Notes: generated by a model from the letters alone, not told the origin. DNA of 64,000 bases from Stutzerimonas stutzeri RCH2 (GCF_000327065.1 NC_019936.1:1550001-1614000), one strand, 5' to 3'. Counted from the stretch's first letter, positions 36,183-46,541 are shown. Translations and numbers: made by a program.

Positions 36183-36575
36183 TCAGGCCTGTACGGCTTT
36201 CATTTCAGCGGCGACAGGCTCGACGGGATGGACGAACAGCTCTTCGACCGTAACCGCTGCCACTGCTGTCGCCGGTCGCAGATGTACCTGCAGGTCCTCG
36301 ATCTTGTGGCGAACCGGCAGTCGCGCAACACCTGATAGCAGTATCTTTCCCGCGCCATCGGTTCGCCCGTGATCAACGGCCGCTTCTCGCTGTTGCTGGC
36401 CGTCGCGATACTTGGCGACAAGCGACACCGCCAGCCCTGCGTGCCCTTGCAGCTGCAACCAGCTCGCAACGTTGAATTCGGCGACGCGGCCGTCGTACGT
36501 GGTTAGGGCGATGGCGGCTTTTTCGACGATCCGCGAGGGAACTGTTCCGATCAGTTTGTCGTGAAGTTGGGACAT
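36183..36575 (-). CDS. Hypothetical protein
   Basis: A 130-residue soluble protein: LHDKLIGTVPSRIVEKAAIA, TTYDGRVAEFNVASWLQLQG, AVSLVAKYRDGQQQREAAVD and a C-terminal TVEELFVHPVEPVAAEMKAVQA. Beta-rich appearance; no signal peptide, membrane segment or recognised domain. Start at 36575 by conserved-looking N-terminus; the longer ORF runs into sequence rich in Ser/Pro without a ribosome site. Confidence 0.55.
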   Translation of the reverse strand: MSQLHDKLIGTVPSRIVEKAAIALTTYDGRVAEFNVASWLQLQGHAGLAVSLVAKYRDGQQQREAAVDHGRTDGAGKILLSGVARLPVRHKIEDLQVHLRPATAVAAVTVEELFVHPVEPVAAEMKAVQA

Positions 36576-36798
36576 GGTTTCGCTACTGGCAGACGGTGAA
36601 GGTGCGGAATTATAGGCAGTGCCAGTCGGGCAAAACTGTGCACTTGAGCGTCGGGGTGCGTGACCGGAATCGCAGAACGGCAAAAACGCGACGGTTACTT
36701 GGCGCCACCAGCTTTGGTGTCAGGTAACGGTCCTCCTGGCCTGCGCGCTGGCGGCATGGACGCTGTATCCTCCGGGTGCCTACGCAAGAGAGCCTCTT

Positions 36799-37257
36799 AT
36801 GACCAAGCCTTTTGTCACATCCTTGCTCCTGCTTGCCTGTCTGTTGCTCTCCGCCTGCGAAAAGGATTGGGGCGTCGATCAGCACGGGCAGGAGATCACC
36901 GCTGCGCATTTGCAGGGTAAGTGGTTGTTGATCAATTACTGGGCCGAATGGTGCGGGCCCTGTCGTACCGAGATACCAGAACTTAATACCCTGGCTATGT
37001 CTGAGCACAATCTGGAGGTGCTCGGGGTCAACTTCGATGAGCTGCGTGGTGAGGAGCTTGCAGAAGCTGCCGAGGCGCTGGGGATTCGCTTTCGCGTGCT
37101 CAGCGACGATCCCGCCGAACGGCTGAAATTGTCACGCAGCGAAGTGCTGCCGGTGACCTACCTTGTTGACGATAAAGGCGCTGTTCGAGAGCGTCTGATC
37201 GGCGAGCAAAGCGCTGCCGGGATACTCGCGCATCTGGAGAGATTGAGAGGCGAGTAG
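36799..37257 (+). CDS. TlpA/thioredoxin-like lipoprotein
   Basis: A 152-residue protein with a lipoprotein signal (LLLSAC, Cys 20) and a TlpA-like thioredoxin domain: WLLINYWAEWCGPCRTEIPEL (active site WCGPC), LGVNFDEL, and cis-Pro in SEVLPVTYLVDDKG. It is expected to be an envelope-anchored thiol reductase, possibly for cytochrome maturation or periplasmic redox balance. The residue after the lipidated Cys is Glu. Confidence 0.9.
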   Translation: MTKPFVTSLLLLACLLLSACEKDWGVDQHGQEITAAHLQGKWLLINYWAEWCGPCRTEIPELNTLAMSEHNLEVLGVNFDELRGEELAEAAEALGIRFRVLSDDPAERLKLSRSEVLPVTYLVDDKGAVRERLIGEQSAAGILAHLERLRGE

Positions 37258-37267
37258 CGCGGGCGCG

Positions 37268-37840
37268 TCATGGTTTGACGTACCAGAAGTCCTGCCAGAA
37301 CCCGATCACCTTGGCGGGGTAGCGGTTCTTGCCCAAGCTTCCGTTATAGCGCGCCAGCGCTCGATTGATGTCGCCGTTTTCCTTCTTCAGGTAATAACTG
37401 AGGATGGTGCAGCCATAGCGAAGATTGGTGGCGTTGTCGGTAAGGTTATCCTGAGGTCGTCCTAGTTCGGCTTTCCAGAAAGGCATGACCTGCATCATGC
37501 CTTGGGCTCCGACACTGGAAATGGCGAAGCGGTCGAAGAGGCTTTCGGCATGGATCAACGCCAGCACCAGTTCGGGCTTCAGGCCCGCCTTGCTTGCCTC
37601 GCGATGCACCAGCCGGAGAATCGACAGCCTTTCTTCGGCATCCGGCACGTAGCGCTTGAGTCGGCCGGACATGTCTACCAGCCAGACTTCCGCATCGAAG
37701 CGATCCTGAAAGCTGTCCGCCTCGGCCACGGTCCGTTGCATGAGATCGCGCAGCTCCGGCTCTGGAGCCTGGCGGATGTTGGCGGTTGCCGGCAGGGCGC
37801 ACGCAAGCAGCAGGGCGAGCAGAAGAGCGGACGTCTTCAT
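37268..37840 (-). CDS. Lytic transglycosylase (SLT domain)
   Basis: A 190-residue exported protein: signal peptide (to ATA-NI), a helical N-terminal third, then the soluble lytic transglycosylase domain with the catalytic Glu in LVLALIHAESLFDRFAISSVGAQGMMQVMPFW (in parts: ALIHAESLFDRFA and SVGAQGMMQVMP), NLRYGCTILSYYL and ALARYNGS. It cleaves peptidoglycan glycan strands to anhydro-muropeptides in the periplasm. Six nt after the upstream lipoprotein gene. Confidence 0.92.
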   Translation of the reverse strand: MKTSALLLALLLACALPATANIRQAPEPELRDLMQRTVAEADSFQDRFDAEVWLVDMSGRLKRYVPDAEERLSILRLVHREASKAGLKPELVLALIHAESLFDRFAISSVGAQGMMQVMPFWKAELGRPQDNLTDNATNLRYGCTILSYYLKKENGDINRALARYNGSLGKNRYPAKVIGFWQDFWYVKP

Positions 37841-37845
37841 TGGTC

Positions 37846-38778
37846 TCAGTTCCCGCTGCTGCCTTCGATCAGGCTCTGCAGAAACTCTTGCTGCAGCTCG
37901 GGGTCGTTGCGTGTCAGCTCGATCAGGCTCTGCTCAAGCTCGCTCGCTTCCTCTTCCAGACCCAATTCAGACAGGCGTCGAACGCGGTGCACCCATTGCG
38001 CTACATCGTCGCCCTCGAGATCGTTGAAAATCAGGTCGTGCGCTTCCTGCAACTTGCCGCGCAGCTTGTGGCTGACCAGCAGGGTCGCATCTGCTCGCGT
38101 GCCGTCCTGGCTATCTTCGACCGACAACTGCAGCTTGCCGATCTGCGCAACATCCTGATCGGCGAAAGGGCCATCCAGCAGATTGAGGCGCAGAACGCCG
38201 TGGCGATCGGTGGACAGTTCATGGGTGTCCCGTCCGGCAATGACTGTCACTGGCCGCTCGGCCCAAGGCAGGCTGGTGTATTCGAGTCGCGCATCCCGGC
38301 GCTGCTCATTGAGGCTGGCCAGGTTCTGTTGCGAGCGCCCATTCGACTCGACGTTCATGAACGGGTTGATGCCGGCGAACCCGTAGCTGATCCAGCCGCG
38401 GGTGGCGCGTTCTGGAACGTTGCCGAGCATCACCACGTTAAGCACGTTGGCACCTACGCCGGCGACTACTGCGACGATACCCATAGGGATTTCGTACAGC
38501 TCGCGCCAGGGTTGGTAGGGAGTGTATCGATCGTAACGACGCGTGACCTCGAAGTCAGTGACTTCGAAGGTCTTCTGCTCCTGCACACGGATGCGCCGTT
38601 GCGGCAGCTCCAGTACCTGAGGCTCACCAAGCTCGATGCGCAGGCTATGGTCGAGCAGCTTGCGCTCGGTGCGCGCCTCATGCTCGCTGCGTTGCGGCAA
38701 GTGGTTAGCGCAGCCACCAAGGAGCAGCGCCGCACCAATGGCGACGCTGGTTGAAACGACAACACGTCGGTTAAACAT
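37846..38778 (-). CDS. Predicted lipoprotein of unknown function
   Basis: A 310-residue protein with lipobox LGGC (Cys 23) followed by Ala, so outer-membrane sorting is expected. Near the middle is a hydrophobic stretch IPMGIVAVVAGVGANVLNVVML and then WISYGFAGINPFMNVES. The C-terminal 60 residues are helical and very acidic. It is placed between proS and a lytic transglycosylase on the same strand, with spacings of 9 and 5 nt, suggesting one operon. No family recognised. Confidence 0.7.
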   Translation of the reverse strand: MFNRRVVVSTSVAIGAALLLGGCANHLPQRSEHEARTERKLLDHSLRIELGEPQVLELPQRRIRVQEQKTFEVTDFEVTRRYDRYTPYQPWRELYEIPMGIVAVVAGVGANVLNVVMLGNVPERATRGWISYGFAGINPFMNVESNGRSQQNLASLNEQRRDARLEYTSLPWAERPVTVIAGRDTHELSTDRHGVLRLNLLDGPFADQDVAQIGKLQLSVEDSQDGTRADATLLVSHKLRGKLQEAHDLIFNDLEGDDVAQWVHRVRRLSELGLEEEASELEQSLIELTRNDPELQQEFLQSLIEGSSGN

Positions 38779-38787
38779 GGTTTCCGA

Positions 38788-40503
38788 TCAGCGATTAGCA
38801 CGCGAGTTGATGAAAGACAGGATTTCAGCTGCCGCGACCGGCTGAGGTTGGGCGTCACGGCGGTGTTTGTATTCCAAGGTGCCGTCAGCCAACCCGCGAT
38901 CGCTGATTACGATCCGATGCGGAATGCCGATCAGCTCCATGTCGGCGAATTTGACGCCGGGACTGGTCTTTTTGTCACGGTCGTCGAGCAGCACTTCGTA
39001 GCCGGCCGCGATGAGTTCGGCGTAAAGCTTGTCAGTCGCCTCTTTCACCACCTCGTTTTCGTACTTCATCGGCACCAGGGCGATCTGGAAGGGAGCGAGT
39101 GCGTCCGGCCAGAGGATGCCGCGATCATCGTAGTTCTGCTCGATCGCAGCGGCTACCACACGGGATACGCCGATGCCGTAGCAGCCCATGATCAGCGTGG
39201 CCGGCTTGCCGTTCTCGCCCATCACCTGGCAGTTCATGGCTTCGCTGTATTTCGTGCCGAGCTGGAAGATGTGTCCGACTTCGATGCCGCGCTTGATGAC
39301 CAGTTTGCCCTGACCATCCGGGCTCGGATCGCCAGCGACGACGTTGCGCAGGTCGGCGATCTGCGGCAGCGGCAGGTCGCGCTCCCAATTCAGGCCGAAG
39401 TAGTGCTTGTCGTCGATATTGGCGCCGGCGCCGAAATCGCTCATCAGTGCGGCAGAGCGATCAATCACGCAGGGGATCGGCAGATTCAGTGGGCCGAGCG
39501 AGCCGGGGCCGGCACCAATGGTCGCGCGGATTTCTGCTTCGGTGGCGAATACAAGTGGGCTGGCAACCTGCTCGAGGTTCGCGGCCTTGATTTCATTGAG
39601 CTCATGGTCGCCGCGCACGATCAGGGCGATAAGTTGGCCTTTTTCGATGCCGTGGACGACCAGCGTCTTAACGGTCTTCTCGATTGCCAGGTCAAACTGT
39701 TCAACCAGTTCGATGATTGTCTTGGCGTTAGGTGTGTCGACCAGACGCAGCTCTTCGCTGGCCGCTCCACGTTCGGTTTCGCGCGGAATGGCTTCGGCCT
39801 TCTCGATATTGGCGGCGTAGTCGGAGGTGTCGCTGAAGGCGATGTCATCCTCGCCGGACTCTGCCAATACGTGAAACTCATGGGAGCCGGTTCCGCCAAT
39901 GGAGCCGGTGTCCGCCTGCACGGGACGGAAGTCGAGGCCGAGGCGAGTGAACACGTTGCAGTACGCCTGATGCATGCGGTCGTAGGTGTCCTGCAGCGAC
40001 TCCTGAGTCAGATGGAAGGAGTAGGCGTCCTTCATCAGGAATTCGCGGCCACGCATCAGACCGAAACGCGGGCGTATCTCGTCACGGAATTTGGTCTGGA
40101 TCTGGTAGAAGTTGATCGGCAGCTGCTTGTAGCTGTGGAGCTCATTGCGTGCCAGGTCAGTAATGACCTCTTCATGGGTTGGGCCGACGCAGAACTCGCG
40201 GTTATGGCGATCCTTCAGTCGCAGCAGCTCCGGGCCGTACTGTTCCCAGCGACCGGATTCCTGCCAAAGCTCAGCCGGCTGGATAGCGGGCATCAGCACT
40301 TCCAAGGCACCAGCTTTGTTCATTTCCTCGCGAACGATGGCCTCGGCCTTGCGCAGTGCACGCAGTCCCATCGGCATCCAGGTATACAGTCCCGAGGCCA
40401 GCTTGCGGATCATTCCGGCGCGCAGCATCAGTTGATGGCTGATAACCACTGCATCGGATGGGGTTTCTTTGAGGGTCGAGAGCAGGAACTGACTGGTGCG
40501 CAT
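38788..40503 (-). CDS. proS: Prolyl-tRNA synthetase ProS
   Basis: A 571-residue class II synthetase of the bacterial type with the editing (INS) domain. Landmarks: [20 protein letters not shown], in part, [46 protein letters not shown] (in part CVGPTHEEV; motif 2 region), [22 protein letters not shown] (in part), and [18 protein letters not shown] (motif 3). Start at 40503 from the conserved MRTSQFLL; the longer ORF is not supported. Confidence 0.97.
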   Translation of the reverse strand: MRTSQFLLSTLKETPSDAVVISHQLMLRAGMIRKLASGLYTWMPMGLRALRKAEAIVREEMNKAGALEVLMPAIQPAELWQESGRWEQYGPELLRLKDRHNREFCVGPTHEEVITDLARNELHSYKQLPINFYQIQTKFRDEIRPRFGLMRGREFLMKDAYSFHLTQESLQDTYDRMHQAYCNVFTRLGLDFRPVQADTGSIGGTGSHEFHVLAESGEDDIAFSDTSDYAANIEKAEAIPRETERGAASEELRLVDTPNAKTIIELVEQFDLAIEKTVKTLVVHGIEKGQLIALIVRGDHELNEIKAANLEQVASPLVFATEAEIRATIGAGPGSLGPLNLPIPCVIDRSAALMSDFGAGANIDDKHYFGLNWERDLPLPQIADLRNVVAGDPSPDGQGKLVIKRGIEVGHIFQLGTKYSEAMNCQVMGENGKPATLIMGCYGIGVSRVVAAAIEQNYDDRGILWPDALAPFQIALVPMKYENEVVKEATDKLYAELIAAGYEVLLDDRDKKTSPGVKFADMELIGIPHRIVISDRGLADGTLEYKHRRDAQPQPVAAAEILSFINSRANR

Positions 40504-40610
40504 GTGGCCGTTATGTCCTTGCAGAGGCTGAAATTTAGCTCGGCATTGTACGGCGCGCGTGGTGCTGCGTATAGGATCGACATGGCCGCTGGGCTCGGCG
40601 TAGAAACGAA

Positions 40611-40632
40611 GAGCCCGGCTTTCGCCGGGCTC
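40611..40632 (-). terminator. Rho-independent terminator after oprD
   Basis: Perfect 9-bp stem GAGCCCGGC / GCCGGGCTC with a 4-nt loop, about 30 nt after the porin stop and followed on the minus strand by TTCGTTTC. Confidence 0.7.
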
Positions 40633-40663
40633 AGTTTTGCATCGAATCAACTGTGCAGCTGGG

Positions 40664-41920
40664 TTACAGGATGCTCAGCGGGTATTCGACGAACGCGCGG
40701 ATCTCGTTCAGATCCGGGCTGTAGTACTCGCGCATATCGCTGTTGGAGCGATAGATCGAGTTACGCAGTTTCAGCGACAGGTCTTTTGCCGGGCCGCTCT
40801 GTACGACGTACTGGACCTGGTTGAAGAACTCGCGCTCCTTACCTTCGCCGGTGCCGGTGTCTACGTTGTCGCCGTAGACGTAGGCAGTTTTCCAGAACAG
40901 GCCGGGAACGCCGTAACCGCTGAAGTCCAGCTCATAGCTGGCCTGCCAGGAGCGTTCGTCCTTGGAGTTGAAGTCGGAGTAGTAGGAGTTGGCTACCCAG
41001 ATGGAGCCGCCGCCGTCGCCGATGTCGTATTCGTAGTTGCCGTCGCCAGTCACGCGCTGATGGGCGAGGATGAAAGCGTGTGAGCCGACAGAATACTTGG
41101 CTGCAAGGCTCCAGATCGTGGTGTCTTGAGTCTCGCCGAAGGCTTGCTTGTCGTATTTATTGTCGTAAATGTTGAAGTCGAAAGCCAAAGACTGAGCGTC
41201 AGCGAAAGGCATGACGTAGTTGATATTGGCGTACTTCTTCTTGGCGACATCTTCGTTGTCTGCGTAATACAGGGAGGCGCTCAGGTTGTCATTGAATGCA
41301 TAGGTGCCACCTATGACGTCAATGCTCTTGAGAGTCCGGTCTAGGTAGTTAAGCGAGTCGCGGCTAGAGGTTTGCATCGCGCTGTCCGCAGTGAAGCGGC
41401 CAGCATTCAGCTCCAAGCCTTCAATCTCGTTACTGGTGATCAGTGTGCCGGTGAATGACTCAGGCAGCAGGCGCGAATCGTCATATGCCAGAACTGGCAT
41501 GGACGGGAACTGGTTGCCGTACTTGATCACGGTGTTGGAGAACTGTGCCTTGATGGCTGCGCCGGCCTGCGAGAGGTCGCGCTCCGGATCGCCATTGGAG
41601 TCGCGCTCGAACATTGCGCCATAGGTGTAGCCGCGGCCGCCATCAAGCCGAACGCCCAACAACCCATAGGCATCCACACCTACTCCGATTGTGCCTTGTG
41701 TGAAGCCGGACTCGAAGGTAGTGATGAAGCCTTGGCCCCAGCTGCGAACGTCGCCGGCGCCGTCCTTGTAGTCACGATTGAAATAGGTGTTGCGCAGCAA
41801 CAGATCAAGGCTCGCGTCCTCGACGAAACCCTTGGATTCCGATTGCTGGCTGGCCAGCGCCATCTGGGAGGTGCCCGCCGCTACGGCCAGGGCGATTACG
41901 CTCCACTTCATCACTTTCAT
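40664..41920 (-). CDS. oprD: OprD-family outer-membrane porin
   Basis: A 418-residue porin: signal peptide (to MALA-SQ), then the OprD N-terminus [21 protein letters not shown], in part, [31 protein letters not shown] (in part), [20 protein letters not shown], and a C-terminus [12 protein letters not shown]. OprD porins admit basic amino acids or small organic acids and, in P. aeruginosa, carbapenems. The position next to proS corresponds to oprD itself in P. aeruginosa, though paralogues are many. The ATG at 41920 has AGGAG 9 nt upstream. Confidence 0.88.
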   Translation of the reverse strand: MKVMKWSVIALAVAAGTSQMALASQQSESKGFVEDASLDLLLRNTYFNRDYKDGAGDVRSWGQGFITTFESGFTQGTIGVGVDAYGLLGVRLDGGRGYTYGAMFERDSNGDPERDLSQAGAAIKAQFSNTVIKYGNQFPSMPVLAYDDSRLLPESFTGTLITSNEIEGLELNAGRFTADSAMQTSSRDSLNYLDRTLKSIDVIGGTYAFNDNLSASLYYADNEDVAKKKYANINYVMPFADAQSLAFDFNIYDNKYDKQAFGETQDTTIWSLAAKYSVGSHAFILAHQRVTGDGNYEYDIGDGGGSIWVANSYYSDFNSKDERSWQASYELDFSGYGVPGLFWKTAYVYGDNVDTGTGEGKEREFFNQVQYVVQSGPAKDLSLKLRNSIYRSNSDMREYYSPDLNEIRAFVEYPLSIL

Positions 41921-42351
41921 TGTGATTGCTCCTTTGGTTTAAAAACGGTGCTTACCTTCCGCGGTTGCGCGGAAAGGGTGCAACTTCTTAGTCCTGCATC
42001 GGGCTTTGCCAGTCATGGCCGCTGTCGCGAAATAAAGCCATCCAGAGACTTTACTGTTTAGCTCTAGTGGTGCGCTAGAGCAAGCAATGTGTGTTTCTTT
42101 GCGGTGCTTCAAGCCTCTTTCAGGTCCCCGTGCACTCTGCTAGCAAAAAGCGTACTCAAATTCGCTCTGCGCTCATTCGTTGCCTTCGCCGCCGCTTTTC
42201 CTTCGAATATGCACCAGGAGCGCGCGGTGTCACTGCAGCCAGGCACCGTTGCTGTGCGCTGTAGAGCTTGTTGTGCGGTGTGCATGGAGTATCCTTTTTC
42301 GATCGCAGTGCAGCAGTACGCACTTTCATTTTCGGTTCGCAGGGGAGTTAT
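41921..42351. other. Divergent intergenic region oprD / HIT gene (431 bp)
   Basis: The longest gap in the window. No gene is supported. It must contain the oprD promoter and leader; a 7-bp hairpin TTCCGCG/CGCGGAA (41957-41974) would lie in the oprD 5' leader, 37 nt before its start. The remainder has a lower GC content than the genes around it. Confidence 0.5.
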
Positions 42352-42777
42352 ATGTTCGTACTCGATTCGCGTCTGGAGCAGGATACGTTGCTGCTTGGTG
42401 ACTTCCCGCTCTGCCGGTTGTTGTTGATGAACGATGCGCAATATCCGTGGTTCATCCTGGTGCCGCGTCGTGAAGAGGTTAGTGAGTTGTTCCAGCTTGA
42501 CACTGCGGATCAACAAGCACTGTGGCAAGAGGCCACGTCGCTGGCCGAGACGGTGAAAGACACTTTTGGGGCGGACAAGATGAACGTTGCCACTCTTGGT
42601 AATGTGGTCAGCCAGCTGCACGTTCACGTCATTGCAAGGCGTCGCGATGATCCCGCTTGGCCGGGACCGGTCTGGGGTAAGCATCCGGCACAGCCATACA
42701 GCGCCGAACAGGTTGCTGCGATCAGGAGCAAGCTCAAGCTGGTGCTAACCGATCACTTCCGATTTGGAGAAGGATGA
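42352..42777 (+). CDS. HIT-family nucleotide hydrolase/transferase
   Basis: A 141-residue protein. The catalytic histidine-triad motif is in [22 protein letters not shown] (in part: [10 protein letters not shown]), with [23 protein letters not shown] upstream, in part. Of the HIT superfamily, FHIT/HinT-like; hydrolyses nucleotide derivatives. AGGGGAG precedes the ATG at 42352. It overlaps slyX by 4 nt. Confidence 0.9.
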   Translation: MFVLDSRLEQDTLLLGDFPLCRLLLMNDAQYPWFILVPRREEVSELFQLDTADQQALWQEATSLAETVKDTFGADKMNVATLGNVVSQLHVHVIARRRDDPAWPGPVWGKHPAQPYSAEQVAAIRSKLKLVLTDHFRFGEG

Positions 42778-42983
42778 TGGATCTGGAGTCGCGTGTTACG
42801 GATCTGGAGACGCGTCTGGCATTTCAGGACGATACGATCCAGGCGCTGAATGATGTGCTCGTCGAGCAGCAGCGGGCCATGCAACGGATGCAGCTGCAGC
42901 TGCGCGCGTTGGCGAAGCGTCAGGAGGAGATGCAGGTGCCGCTGGACACTGGCGAGGATGAGGCCCCGCCACCGCACTATTGA
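42774..42983 (+). CDS. slyX: SlyX family coiled-coil protein
   Basis: A 69-residue protein with a heptad coiled coil over most of its length ([40 protein letters not shown]) and the conserved C-terminal PPPHY. Role unknown. Two adjacent ATGs (42774, 42777); the first overlaps the stop of the HIT gene. Confidence 0.92.
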   Translation: MMDLESRVTDLETRLAFQDDTIQALNDVLVEQQRAMQRMQLQLRALAKRQEEMQVPLDTGEDEAPPPHY

Positions 42984-43031
42984 AGATTGGTGTGGTGGGG
43001 AGGTGGGCTGACGCTCCCCGCCATTGAGCGC

Positions 43032-43646
43032 TTATCGATCCGATTCAACCGGGACGACGTCCTCTGCCTGAAGGCCTTTGTCGCGCATCATGATGCTGAA
43101 CTCCACCCGCTGCCCTTCGACCAGGACGCGGTGCCCCTCTCCGCGAATCGCACGGAAATGCACAAACACGTCATCTCCGCTGTCTCGCGAGATAAAACCG
43201 AAACCCTTGGAAGTGTTGAACCACTTGACGGTGCCAGCCTCGCGACCTGCCGCTGACGGTGCGCTCGTGCCAGCGGGCTTGCGGGCCGGTTTGGGCTGCG
43301 CGCGCTGTGCTTGAGGCGTGGCCAGGTGCAGCAGTACTGCAATGAAGGCAAGCAGCAGGCTGGCCAGCGTAGCGGGCTGTCCTGCGATCTCGGGGAGCGA
43401 TACGAGGACGATAAAGGATTGCAGTGCGATGGAGATCAGCAGCAGTACGGACGCTGCGATCAGTGTGGGGCGGGTCCGGGCGTCTATCAGTTGAGCGGAT
43501 GGCGCAAATTGCACGTTCAGCAGGCCAAGCATCAGTAAGCAGAGGGCTTCAGGCTGCAGAAGCAGAGGCATGGCGCCGCGCAGGCTGGGAACAAAGGACA
43601 GTAACAGGGCAATGACACCCGCCAAAACATGGACGATCTTAAGCAT
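43032..43646 (-). CDS. Membrane protein fused to a C-terminal cold-shock domain
   Basis: A 204-residue protein. Residues 1-115 hold three or four hydrophobic helices ([53 protein letters not shown]), followed by a basic Pro/Ala linker ([14 protein letters not shown]) and a complete cold-shock domain: [20 protein letters not shown] with RNP1 [16 protein letters not shown] (RNP2-like), [11 protein letters not shown]. It would place a nucleic-acid binding domain at the inner membrane. Start uncertain; a longer ORF begins at 43733. The corresponding PAO1 gene, as I recall, is annotated as a probable cold-shock protein. Confidence 0.8.
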   Translation of the reverse strand: MLKIVHVLAGVIALLLSFVPSLRGAMPLLLQPEALCLLMLGLLNVQFAPSAQLIDARTRPTLIAASVLLLISIALQSFIVLVSLPEIAGQPATLASLLLAFIAVLLHLATPQAQRAQPKPARKPAGTSAPSAAGREAGTVKWFNTSKGFGFISRDSGDDVFVHFRAIRGEGHRVLVEGQRVEFSIMMRDKGLQAEDVVPVESDR

Positions 43647-43875
43647 TCTTGTATGACTCACGGTTGATAACACGACAGAAGAAGCCGCAAGGCCGGGAGC
43701 TCGTGAAAACGTTAGTCGGGCAGGGCTGAACACTGTTCGAAAAACCGCGCGGGTCCGGGCTGCAGCGCGGCGTATTTAACAGTAAAGAAGGAGGGTGCTC
43801 AAATGTGTGTTCCGCTGCTCTGGCTGAGTTCTATGGAATAGAGCGTGGCGGTGCTTTATTGGTCGCAAGGCTGGG

Positions 43876-43897
43876 CGGGGCGCGTAACGGCGCCCCG
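43876..43897 (-). terminator. Hairpin after dps
   Basis: Stem CGGGGCGC / GCGCCCCG with a 6-nt loop 15 nt past the dps stop on the minus strand; no U-run. Confidence 0.45.
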
Positions 43898-43911
43898 TCC
43901 AGGGGGGCAGC

Positions 43912-44382
43912 TTAGGCGGACAGCAGGCTGCGCAGCATCCAGGCGGTCTTTTCATGGCTTTGCATGCGCTGGGTCAGGAGGTCTGCGGTTGGTTCGTCAT
44001 TGACCTTGTCCAGCAGCGGGAAGATGCCGCGAGCGGTGCGTACGACCGCCTCCTGGCCTTCAACCAGCAGTTTGATCATCTCTTCAGCCGAAGGGACGCC
44101 TTCTTCTTCCTTGATTGAGCTCAGGCGCGCATAGGCGGCGTAAGTGCCCGGTGCCGGGAAGCCCAGGGTCCGGATGCGTTCGGCAATATCGTCCACCGCG
44201 AGGGCGAGTTCGGTGTACTGGGTTTCGAACATGGTATGCAGCGTGTTGAACATCGGCCCGGTAACGTTCCAGTGGAAGTTGTGGGTCTTCAAGTACAAGG
44301 TATAGGTGTCGGCGAGCAGGCGAGACAGGCCCTCGGCGATGGCTGCCCGGTCCTGTTCAGCGATGCCAATGTTGATTTCCAT
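43912..44382 (-). CDS. dps: Dps-family ferritin-like DNA-protection protein
   Basis: A 156-residue protein with the Dps ferroxidase signature [18 protein letters not shown] and [20 protein letters not shown] (in part), then [18 protein letters not shown] and a C-terminal [14 protein letters not shown]. It forms dodecamers that oxidise and store iron and protect DNA. The N-terminus is short, with few Lys, so DNA binding cannot be judged. Confidence 0.92.
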   Translation of the reverse strand: MEINIGIAEQDRAAIAEGLSRLLADTYTLYLKTHNFHWNVTGPMFNTLHTMFETQYTELALAVDDIAERIRTLGFPAPGTYAAYARLSSIKEEEGVPSAEEMIKLLVEGQEAVVRTARGIFPLLDKVNDEPTADLLTQRMQSHEKTAWMLRSLLSA

Positions 44383-44727
44383 GTTTTTCTCCTGATGGAT
44401 GGTTCAGTTATTAGTTATGCCAGAAAACTGCATGGCTTTGTGAAGCGATGCGCCTCTGGCTCAACACTCGTGGTTTTGGAAGGCCTGGATGGATGAGGGG
44501 TTCCGTCCGCAAGAATTCGAATCCCCGGGGCAACGGCTGCGCCGAGGTAATTATGCAGATATAATCTCGCGCTTATGCCCGGCGGCCTCTGCGCAAGCCG
44601 CAGCGCCTGGTGTCATCTGCGGTAACGCTTGCGGCAAGCGCCGCTTGCTCAGAGCAGCAACGGGGCTGTCAGCCTGTCGCGGCTCTAGCGCCCCATCGAA
44701 TTCAAGATACGAGAAGCGAACTCCACC
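44383..44727. other. Divergent intergenic region dps / aspS (345 bp)
   Basis: No gene is supported. A perfect TATAAT lies at 44560-44565, about 160 nt upstream of aspS. No OxyR or IHF site could be recognised with confidence. Confidence 0.5.
44560..44565 (+). promoter_or_regulatory. Candidate -10 box for aspS
   Basis: Perfect TATAAT hexamer in a GC-rich setting, oriented towards aspS. The -35 region at a 17-bp spacing (CTGCGC) is poor, so an activator or an alternative spacing may apply. Confidence 0.4.
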
Positions 44728-46503
44728 ATGATGCGCAGCCACTATTGCGGCCAACTGAACGAAAGCCTGGACGGCCAGGAAATCACTCTTTGCGGCTGGG
44801 TACATCGCCGTCGTGACCATGGCGGGGTGATCTTCCTCGACGTGCGTGATCGTGAGGGCCTGGCTCAGGTGGTCTTCGATCCCGATCGCGCGGAAACCTT
44901 CGCCACTGCGGACAAGGTGCGTAGCGAGTATGTGGTGAAGATCACCGGCAAGGTGCGCCTGCGCCCGGCTGGTGCGGTGAACCCGAACATCGCTTCTGGT
45001 GCCATCGAAGTCCTCGGTTACGAGCTGGACGTGCTCAACGATGCGGAGACGCCGCCGTTCCCGCTCAACGAGTACAGCGATGTTGGCGAAGAGACGCGGC
45101 TGCGCTATCGCTTCATCGACCTGCGTCGTCCGGAAATGGCCGAGAAGCTCAAGCTGCGTTCGCGTATCACCGCCAGCATTCGCCGCTACCTGGATGAAAA
45201 TGGTTTCCTGGATGTGGAAACCCCGATCCTGGGCCGCCCGACGCCCGAAGGCGCCCGTGACTATCTGGTACCCAGCCGTACCCATGCTGGTAACTTCTTC
45301 GCTCTGCCGCAGTCGCCGCAGCTGTTCAAGCAGCTGCTGATGGTTGCCGGTTTCGACCGCTACTACCAGATCGCCAAGTGCTTCCGCGACGAAGACCTGC
45401 GCGCTGATCGCCAGCCCGAGTTCACCCAGATCGACATCGAGACCAGCTTCCTCGACGAAGCGGACATCATCGATATCACCGAAGGCATGATCCGTAAGCT
45501 GTTCAAGGAAGTGCTGGATCTGGAGTTTGGTGAGTTCCCGCACATGCCGTTCGAAGAGGCCATGCGTCGTTACGGCTCGGACAAGCCCGACCTGCGCATT
45601 CCGCTTGAATTGGTGGATGTGGCCGATCAGCTCAACGCCGTCGAGTTCAAGGTGTTTTCGGGTCCGGCCAATGATCCGAAGGGGCGCGTCGCTGCCCTGC
45701 GCGTTCCGGGTGCGGCGAGCATGCCGCGCAGCCAGATCGACGACTACACCAAGTTCGTCGGCATCTACGGCGCCAAGGGCCTGGCCTACATCAAGGTCAA
45801 CGAGCGCGCCAAGGGTGTCGAAGGTCTGCAGTCGCCGATCGTCAAGTTCATCCCGGAAGACAACCTCAACGTGATCCTCGATCGCGTGGGTGCGGTCGAT
45901 GGCGACATCGTCTTCTTCGGTGCCGACAAGGCGAAGATCGTCTCCGAGGCGCTGGGCGCGCTGCGTATCAAGATCGGTCACGACCTCAAGCTGCTGACCT
46001 GTGACTGGGCGCCGCTGTGGGTGGTCGACTTCCCGATGTTCGAGGAGAACGATGACGGCTCGCTGAGCGCGCTGCACCACCCGTTTACCGCGCCGAAGTG
46101 CACGCCGCAGGAGCTGGAGGCCAACCCGGCTGCCGCTCTGTCGCGTGCCTACGACATGGTCCTCAATGGTACCGAACTGGGTGGCGGTTCGATCCGTATT
46201 CATCGCAAGGAAATGCAGCAGACCGTGTTCCGCATTCTTGGCATCGATGAAGCCGAGCAGGAAGAGAAGTTCGGCTTCCTCCTCGATGCGCTGAAATTTG
46301 GCGCGCCGCCTCACGGTGGTCTGGCCTTCGGTCTCGATCGCCTGGTGATGCTGATGACCGGTGCGCAGTCCATTCGTGAAGTGATCGCCTTCCCGAAAAC
46401 CCAGAGTGCTGCGGACGTGATGACCCAGGCACCGGGTGCGGTGGACAACAAGGCGCTACGCGATCTGCATATCCGTCTGCGCGAGCAGCCGAAGGCGGAA
46501 TAA
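44728..46503 (+). CDS. aspS: Aspartyl-tRNA synthetase AspS
   Basis: A 591-residue class IIb synthetase: [22 protein letters not shown]-fold domain, then catalytic motif 2 ([20 protein letters not shown], in part [18 protein letters not shown]), the bacterial GAD insertion, and motif 3 [20 protein letters not shown]. Pseudomonads use a non-discriminating AspRS that also charges tRNA-Asn; that property is family knowledge, not visible here. Confidence 0.97.
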   Translation: MMRSHYCGQLNESLDGQEITLCGWVHRRRDHGGVIFLDVRDREGLAQVVFDPDRAETFATADKVRSEYVVKITGKVRLRPAGAVNPNIASGAIEVLGYELDVLNDAETPPFPLNEYSDVGEETRLRYRFIDLRRPEMAEKLKLRSRITASIRRYLDENGFLDVETPILGRPTPEGARDYLVPSRTHAGNFFALPQSPQLFKQLLMVAGFDRYYQIAKCFRDEDLRADRQPEFTQIDIETSFLDEADIIDITEGMIRKLFKEVLDLEFGEFPHMPFEEAMRRYGSDKPDLRIPLELVDVADQLNAVEFKVFSGPANDPKGRVAALRVPGAASMPRSQIDDYTKFVGIYGAKGLAYIKVNERAKGVEGLQSPIVKFIPEDNLNVILDRVGAVDGDIVFFGADKAKIVSEALGALRIKIGHDLKLLTCDWAPLWVVDFPMFEENDDGSLSALHHPFTAPKCTPQELEANPAAALSRAYDMVLNGTELGGGSIRIHRKEMQQTVFRILGIDEAEQEEKFGFLLDALKFGAPPHGGLAFGLDRLVMLMTGAQSIREVIAFPKTQSAADVMTQAPGAVDNKALRDLHIRLREQPKAE

Positions 46504-46512
46504 GCGCTACCC

Positions 46513-46541
46513 GAAGCCTGGCTCTGCCAGGCTTCTTCGTC
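46513..46541 (+). terminator. Rho-independent terminator after aspS
   Basis: Perfect 10-bp stem GAAGCCTGGC / GCCAGGCTTC with a 3-nt loop followed by TTCGTCTT, 9 nt after the stop. Confidence 0.75.

Noticed and set aside
38848..40824. 658-residue plus-strand ORF opposite proS
   Set aside because: Lies antisense to an intact prolyl-tRNA synthetase with all class II motifs; the long frame reflects codon bias.
44551..46314. 587-residue minus-strand ORF opposite aspS
   Set aside because: Antisense to a complete AspS; translation has no recognisable domain.
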